From an uncultured Pseudomonadota bacterium (lineage in GTDB: Bacteria; Myxococcota_A; UBA796; UBA9615): DNA of 10,077 nucleotides. The DNA is taken from NCBI GenBank assembly GCA_937907595.1, contig CALCXL010000958.1, positions 1 to 10,077 of the forward strand, written 5' to 3'. Both the position numbers and the translations under genes were made by a program. Below the pieces are notes generated by a model, which worked only from the letters and a program-made list of their open reading frames with translations, made no database searches and was not told the origin of the DNA. The first letter of the stretch is position 1, and each line of letters starts with the position of its first letter. Shown here one piece after another: positions 6,807 to 10,077 of the stretch.

Positions 6807-7145
6807 ATGACCGCACCGCCGCCTTCTTCTGCAGACGCCCTGCTCCGCTCGCCCCAGGTTGCCGGCGACTGGCCCATCGGCCAGGCCGCCCAGTTCCTGC
6901 GCTTGACCCCCACCGCCGGCTTGCGGGTGGAGGTAGGCCTCGGCGCCTGGGGCTGGGTGCCCCGTGAGGACGTGCTCACGGCGGCGCGGCTGGGGGCGAT
7001 GCGCGCTCCCCTGCGTCGGCTGGTGGGTGCGGTGCAGCGTGAGCCAGCGGGTCCGCGTCCGCTGCTGCTCACGCGACAGGTCACGCCCGACGAGGCAGCG
7101 GAGACCTCCCTGGGCTGTCTGGCTGCGGCGCGTCGCGCGGGGTGA
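6807..7145 (+). CDS. Small hypothetical protein, only rightward gene
   Basis: The product has 112 residues. The ATG at 6807 has a strong GGAGGG (6793-6798) eight bases upstream, and codons are mostly GC-ending like the neighbours. No competing gene occupies the stretch on the other strand. The protein has no signal peptide, membrane segment or cysteine-rich motif. It is Ala/Leu/Arg-rich, with a Trp-containing centre (VGLGAWGWVPREDVLTAARL, about residues 42-61) that could be a small beta-barrel strand followed by a helix. I do not recognise a family. It is divergent from the TIGR02147 gene, sharing the AT-rich intergenic region and its half-site array, and convergent with the acyl-CoA dehydrogenase gene, whose stop is 80 bases away. 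It could be a lineage-specific gene or, less likely, a chance ORF in GC-rich DNA. Confidence 0.55.
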   Translation: MTAPPPSSADALLRSPQVAGDWPIGQAAQFLRLTPTAGLRVEVGLGAWGWVPREDVLTAARLGAMRAPLRRLVGAVQREPAGPRPLLLTRQVTPDEAAETSLGCLAAARRAG

Positions 7146-7209
7146 GGAACTGCTGCCCGCGGCGCGGCGGGTGAGGAGCTGATGCCCGCGGCGCGTCGTC
7201 TGGCTGCGG
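7117..7209. repeat. 29-bp tandem duplication flanked by a 12-bp direct repeat
   Basis: Positions 7141-7169 and 7170-7198 are adjacent copies of a 29-bp unit beginning GGTGAGGA and differing at three positions (26 of 29 identical). The word GTCTGGCTGCGG occurs on either side, at 7117-7128 and 7198-7209, so an 81-bp stretch has a nested repeat layout. It overlaps the last codons of the small rightward gene and fills the gap between two convergent genes. Short GC-rich inverted repeats exist inside, but there is no T-run, so I do not call a terminator. Confidence 0.7.
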
Positions 7210-7224
7210 GCGTGATGCCGCCGA

Positions 7225-8418
7225 TCAGACCAGCAGGTTGAGGCGCCCCCGCAGCCAATCGCGGGCGATCACCATCGTGTGCACCTCGTCCGGGCCGTCC
7301 GCGATGCGGGCGGCGCGTGCGTGGCGGTACCACTGGGCGAAGGGCAGGTCGTCGGAGTAGCCGGCACCGCCGTGCATCTGGATGGCGTCGTCCAGGATGC
7401 GGCAGAGGGCCTGGGCGACGTGGCGCTTGCACATCGACGAGTAGGGGCGCGCCTCCCGGTCCTTGCCGTCCTGCAGCATCTGGGCGCAGTGCAGGGTCAT
7501 CAGGTTGCCGCTGTGGATGTCCAGGGCGGCCTGCGCGATCATCGCCTGCATGGCCTGGTGGTGCATGAGCTCCTTGCCGAAGCTCACGCGGGTGGCCAGC
7601 TGGGTTCGGCAGAGGTCCAGGGTGCGATCGGCCCAGCCCAACCAGCGCATGCAGTGGGTCAGGCGGGCGGGCACCAGGCGCTTCTGGGCCAGCAGGAAGC
7701 CCTCGCCGATCTCCCCGAGCACGGCGTCGTCGCCCACGCGCACCGAGTGGAACTTCATCTCCGCCTCGCGGTGGACCAGCAGGGGCTCGGCCAGGGTCTC
7801 GAAGTCGCGCACGTGCTCCACGCCGGGCGCGTGGCGGTCGACCACGAACATCGACGCGCCGCTGCGGGGGTCGTCGCTGGTCCGCGCCATGACGATGAGG
7901 AAGGAGGCCTTTCCGGCGCCGGTGGAGTACCACTTGTGGCCGTCGATGACCCAATCGTCGCCGTCCCTGCTCGCCGTGGTGCGCAGGTTGGAGGGGTCCG
8001 CGCCCGCGCCCGGGGCGGGCTCGGTCATGCAGAAGGCCGACGTGATCTCCGCGTCGATCAGGGGCCGCAGCCAGCGCTCACGCACGCTCACGGACGCCGA
8101 CTTGAGCAGCAGGTCCATGTTGCCCTGGTCCGGGGCGTCGCAGTTGAAGACGCGGGCGCCCACGGGCGAGCGGCCCATCTCCCGGAACAGCGCGCACATG
8201 CCCATGGGGCCCAGGTCCTTGCCGCCGTACTCCGCCGGCAGGTGAGGCACCCAGAGGCCGACGCCGCGGGCCTGGGCCTGCAGGGCGCGCAGGGTGTCGT
8301 CGCGGCCGGCGCGGTCTTCGTCGACGATCGCCTGCTCCGCCGGGATCACGCGGGCGTCCACGAACTCACGCACGCGCTCACGCAGGGACTGCAGGTCGGG
8401 GGGGAGGGAGAAGTCCAT
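7225..8418 (-). CDS. Acyl-CoA dehydrogenase family protein, ACAD10/11- and LvaC-like
   Basis: The product has 397 residues, a normal length for a soluble flavin-dependent acyl-CoA dehydrogenase. The N-terminal helical domain starts at DFSLPPDLQSLRERV. The middle beta-domain has FCMTEPAPGAGADPSN (FAD/substrate region) and VIDGHKWYSTGAGKASFLIV, a pattern typical of ACAD10/11. The C-terminal helical domain has MHGGAGYSDDLPFAQWYRHA, then RIADGPDEVH. Asp374 in the ADG motif aligns with the catalytic Glu of classical enzymes such as MCAD; this Glu-to-Asp change is characteristic of the ACAD10/11 branch. In Pseudomonas LvaC and mammalian ACAD11 the substrate is a phosphorylated 4-hydroxyacyl-CoA that loses phosphate to give an enoyl-CoA. 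The gene follows DUF6285 after five bases and is last in the three-gene operon. Its ribosome binding site is weak, consistent with coupling. A simple fatty acyl-CoA dehydrogenase is the alternative. Confidence 0.9.
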   Translation of the reverse strand: MDFSLPPDLQSLRERVREFVDARVIPAEQAIVDEDRAGRDDTLRALQAQARGVGLWVPHLPAEYGGKDLGPMGMCALFREMGRSPVGARVFNCDAPDQGNMDLLLKSASVSVRERWLRPLIDAEITSAFCMTEPAPGAGADPSNLRTTASRDGDDWVIDGHKWYSTGAGKASFLIVMARTSDDPRSGASMFVVDRHAPGVEHVRDFETLAEPLLVHREAEMKFHSVRVGDDAVLGEIGEGFLLAQKRLVPARLTHCMRWLGWADRTLDLCRTQLATRVSFGKELMHHQAMQAMIAQAALDIHSGNLMTLHCAQMLQDGKDREARPYSSMCKRHVAQALCRILDDAIQMHGGAGYSDDLPFAQWYRHARAARIADGPDEVHTMVIARDWLRGRLNLLV

Positions 8419-8423
8419 GGTGG

Positions 8424-8840
8424 CTACTCGATCGTGTCGGCGGCGTCGAAGCGCGGGTTGGTGACCATCAGCTTCTCCCGCAGCGCTTGCCGCAGGTGGT
8501 CGATGGCGAGGGCGTCGAAGGCGGGGTCGGGGGGATCATCGCGCAGGCGGGCGGCGAGCGCGGCGTTGAGCGTGCCGATGGCGGCGACGCGCTCGGTGCG
8601 TGAGCGGCCGACGTCGCCGTCGATCACGTCGGGCAGCAGCTCCTGCAGCCGGCTCAGCTCCATCAGGTCGAGCATGTCCTCGCTCTGAAGCTCGCCGGCG
8701 ACGATGCGGCAGAGCGACTCGGCGATGAGCACGCGGAAGGCCAGGGCCGGGTCGGCCTTCTTGACCGCTGGGCGCAGGTCGTTGGACAGGAAGTCGGCGA
8801 CGGCGGACAGCAGGGTGGGGGCGTCGGGCGCGTACTGCAT
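8424..8840 (-). CDS. DUF6285 domain protein, LvaB-like kinase partner
   Basis: The product has 138 residues and looks all-helical, soluble and acidic/Leu-rich, with no signal peptide. The start PDAPTLLSAVADFLSNDLRP and the central FRVLIAESLCRIVAGEL match my recollection of the DUF6285 family. That family is nearly always encoded between an APH-type phosphotransferase and an acyl-CoA dehydrogenase. In the Pseudomonas putida levulinate pathway the corresponding small protein, LvaB, is needed with LvaA for phosphorylation of 4-hydroxyvaleryl-CoA, so a non-catalytic partner role is likely. The ATG at 8840 follows the upstream stop by one base (TGAGATG) and has GAGGGG about ten bases upstream. The acyl-CoA dehydrogenase gene starts five bases after its TAG stop. 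The family call is good; the functional transfer from LvaB is inferred. Confidence 0.82.
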   Translation of the reverse strand: MQYAPDAPTLLSAVADFLSNDLRPAVKKADPALAFRVLIAESLCRIVAGELQSEDMLDLMELSRLQELLPDVIDGDVGRSRTERVAAIGTLNAALAARLRDDPPDPAFDALAIDHLRQALREKLMVTNPRFDAADTIE

Positions 8841-8841
8841 C

Positions 8842-9870
8842 TCAGAAGTCCCCTCGCTGGATGAGGCGCAGGGCCTCGTACTCCATCTCCGCGGCGCGGC
8901 GGCCGATGGCCACCATCTCCAGATCGCGGGTCTGGCCCGAGCTGTAGCGGGCCAGCTGCGCCAGGCAGCCCAGGCCCCAGCGCAGGTTGCCCATCACCTC
9001 CCACCAGTGCACCACGCGGCGGTCGACGGCGTGCCCCGACGCGGCTTCGTAGGCGGCGTAGAAGGGGTCCCGCTCCGCGAAGCCGCCGATGGGCCGGTCC
9101 AGGTTGCCGAAGCGCCAGTCCCGCACCGAGATCCAGGCCAGGTCCTCTTCCGGAGCGCCCCAGCCCGAGAACTCCCAGTCGAGCACGGCAGAGAGCCCCG
9201 GCGCAGTGACCAGGAAGTTGCCGGTGCGGAAGTCCCGGTGCGCCAGGCAGAGCCGCGGCGTGGGGGGCGCGTTCTGGGCGAGCCAGCGAAGGCACAGCTC
9301 CATGGCGGGGTGGGGCTCGGGCACGGTCTGCAGCATGCGGCGCGCGCTGGCGATGGCGGCGGCCGCGGCGTCCCCCCCGGCCGGCTCGGGCAGGCCCGGG
9401 AGGTCGGCGCCCCCGCAGGAGGGAGGGCGGATGCTGTGAATGCGGGCGAGCTCGCCGGCCAGCTCGTCGGCCAGGGTCTCCCGCGCGCCGGCCAGGTCCG
9501 GGTCGCGCAGCACCTTGCGGCCGATGGCGACCCCGGGCGCCCAGTCCAGGAACAGCGCCCACGCGTCCTCCTGCACCAGGCCGCGGCCCAGCCAGCGCGC
9601 GCGGGGCGTCCTGACCCCGGCCGCGACGGCGGCGTTGATGACGCCGAACTCCTCCCGGCGGCTGAGGGTGCCGTCCAGCAGCGCCGATCCGTCCGAGCGC
9701 AGCACCACGCGGTGGTCGCCGACGTCGGGCCCGCCCTGGATGTCCAGATCGACGACGAAGTTGTCCTGGCAGGCGCCCCCGGCCAGGGGCTCGAGGCCGG
9801 CGACCCGCGTGGGGCCCGCGACCGCCGTCAGGTGAGCGGCGACGCGTTCGGCGATGGCGTGCAGGTCCAT
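8842..9870 (-). CDS. APH-family phosphotransferase, LvaA / ACAD11-kinase-like
   Basis: The product has 342 residues with an aminoglycoside-phosphotransferase (choline-kinase-like) fold. The N-lobe includes NFVVDLD and HRVVLRSDG (53-61), where Arg58 sits in the beta-strand that usually carries the ATP-binding basic residue. The hinge region follows, with EDAWALFLDWAPG at 101-113. The catalytic loop is LAHRDFRTGNFLV (209-221), with His211, Asp213 and Asn218. The metal-binding motif is VLDWEFSGWG (229-238), with Asp231. Kinases of this branch adjoin or are fused to acyl-CoA dehydrogenases (mammalian ACAD10/11) and phosphorylate 4-hydroxyacyl-CoA; antibiotic resistance is unlikely. It is first in the tight APH-DUF6285-ACAD operon, matching lvaABC order. 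There is no obvious Shine-Dalgarno sequence before the ATG at 9870. The preceding gene ends 57 bases upstream. Confidence 0.88.
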   Translation of the reverse strand: MDLHAIAERVAAHLTAVAGPTRVAGLEPLAGGACQDNFVVDLDIQGGPDVGDHRVVLRSDGSALLDGTLSRREEFGVINAAVAAGVRTPRARWLGRGLVQEDAWALFLDWAPGVAIGRKVLRDPDLAGARETLADELAGELARIHSIRPPSCGGADLPGLPEPAGGDAAAAAIASARRMLQTVPEPHPAMELCLRWLAQNAPPTPRLCLAHRDFRTGNFLVTAPGLSAVLDWEFSGWGAPEEDLAWISVRDWRFGNLDRPIGGFAERDPFYAAYEAASGHAVDRRVVHWWEVMGNLRWGLGCLAQLARYSSGQTRDLEMVAIGRRAAEMEYEALRLIQRGDF

Positions 9871-9927
9871 GGCGCGTGAGGAAAGCGGATCGGGCCCGGC
9901 TTGTCGAGGCGGTGGAGCGGCGCGACC

Positions 9928-10077
9928 TCAGCCCGCCTTGCGGCCCCGGGAGGCCTTCTTGCCCTTCGGCTTGTCGGCCTTCGCCTTCTTGGCTTTCGGC
10001 TTCTTGGCCTTCGGCTTCTTGCCCTTCGGCTTGTCGGCCTTCGACTTCTTCGGCTTCTTGGCCTTCGGCTTGTCGGC
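9928..10077 (-). CDS. C-terminal Lys/Pro/Ala-rich tail of a protein cut by window edge
   Basis: This minus-strand frame enters from the right edge and ends TGA at 9930-9928. It gives 49 residues made almost entirely of Lys, Pro, Ala and Gly, with motifs such as ADKPKGKK (twice) and KPKAKK (three times). The last residues are KKASRGRKAG. Such basic, low-complexity tails occur at the C-termini of histone H1-like proteins, HU variants, topoisomerase I, some helicases and other nucleic-acid-binding proteins in GC-rich bacteria. The folded part is outside the window, so the family cannot be named. Codons are GC-ending and the frame is open throughout, which supports real coding despite the repetitiveness. 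It may or may not be co-transcribed with the kinase gene 57 bases downstream. Confidence 0.7.
   Translation of the reverse strand, partial: ADKPKAKKPKKSKADKPKGKKPKAKKPKAKKAKADKPKGKKASRGRKAG
9956..10077. repeat. Imperfect 60-bp direct repeat encoding the Lys-rich tail
   Basis: The stretch beginning TTCTTGCCCTTCGG at 9956 recurs at 10016 with an exact 60-base offset. It stays identical until a single C/A change at 9984/10044. A partial third copy reaches the right edge (around 10060-10077). Shorter CTTCGGCTT units occur between them. The repeat length is a multiple of three, so gain or loss of a unit would keep the reading frame. Confidence 0.75.

Larger units (their letters stand above)
139..8605. 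repeat. Dispersed over-represented heptamer CGTGAGC
   Basis: Scanning both strands by eye I find 33 copies: 18 as CGTGAGC and 15 as GCTCACG on the plus strand. In 24 of them the preceding base is G (GCGTGAGC). Examples are 139-145, 272-278, 283-289, 294-300, 1736-1742, 3076-3094 (three overlapping), 4493-4505 (two), 4997-5009 (two), 5333-5345 (two), 7038-7044, 8076-8092 (two) and 8599-8605. Base composition alone predicts about 2-3. Copies fall in several reading frames and in intergenic DNA. None lies in 301-1735, 5759-6973 or 8606-10077, so the distribution is uneven. Confidence 0.6.

Noticed and set aside
6554..7954. Leftward open frame of 466 codons running through the divergent intergenic region
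   Set aside because: Its first part is an out-of-frame reading of the acyl-CoA dehydrogenase gene, its middle is antisense to the small rightward gene, and its end crosses the AT-rich promoter region.
8842..9870. Aminoglycoside resistance phosphotransferase
   Set aside because: It shares the APH fold and motifs, but the operon with DUF6285 and an ACAD11-type dehydrogenase points to 4-hydroxyacyl-CoA phosphorylation.
7279..9879. Rightward open frames across the kinase-DUF6285-dehydrogenase operon
   Set aside because: The minus-strand products carry catalytic motifs of known families; the rightward frames are their shadows.
1..10077. tRNA, rRNA, CRISPR arrays, insertion sequences, transposase genes or phage genes
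   Set aside because: I saw no cloverleaf-like sequences, regularly spaced palindromic repeats, terminal inverted repeats with a transposase, or phage-type proteins in the window.

Overview
This is a very GC-rich window (by eye about 70% G+C, with GC-ending codons in every convincing gene). Apart from one small rightward ORF, everything is encoded on the minus strand. Several features suggest a large-genome, Myxococcota-like or related 'deltaproteobacterial' organism: a TIGR02147-family regulator, three predicted lipoproteins, a very long HEAT-repeat protein and a lysine/proline/alanine-rich protein tail. This is an inference from gene content; no taxonomic marker is present.

Reading in the direction of transcription (right to left), the window opens with the lysine-rich C-terminal tail of a protein cut off by the right edge (9928-10077). 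Next is a compact three-gene operon: an APH-type phosphotransferase (8842-9870), a small DUF6285 protein (8424-8840) and an ACAD10/11-type acyl-CoA dehydrogenase (7225-8418). They are separated by 1 and 5 bases. This is the same gene trio, in the same order, as lvaA-lvaB-lvaC of the Pseudomonas levulinate pathway. The likely role is catabolism of 4-hydroxyacyl-CoA: phosphorylate the 4-hydroxyl, then eliminate phosphate to give an enoyl-CoA.

Convergent to that operon is a small rightward gene of unknown function (6807-7145) with a good ribosome binding site. Between it and the next leftward gene lies an AT-rich divergent intergenic region (6568-6806). It holds a candidate promoter and a striking array of GCCAGTAC / GTACTGGC half-sites.

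The leftward transcript from this region reads a TIGR02147-family regulator (5722-6567), a lipoprotein with a predicted seven-bladed beta-propeller (4331-5725, ATGA overlap with the regulator) and an endoglycoceramidase-like GH5 lipoprotein (2905-4320, 10 bases downstream). I read this as one operon: a regulator controlling two cell-surface lipoproteins, one of them probably acting on glycolipids. About 160 bases further on is an 814-residue, N-terminally anchored HEAT-repeat protein (300-2744). The left edge then holds the start of another lipoprotein (1-189).

Two DNA-level patterns are not explained by the genes. First, the heptamer CGTGAGC is strongly over-represented: I count 33 copies on the two strands together, about 24 of them as GCGTGAGC, against 2-3 expected from composition. 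It includes tandem runs, falls in different reading frames, and forms a triple 11-bp repeat directly after the HEAT gene. Second, the GTAC-centred half-site array in front of the TIGR02147 gene looks like an operator.
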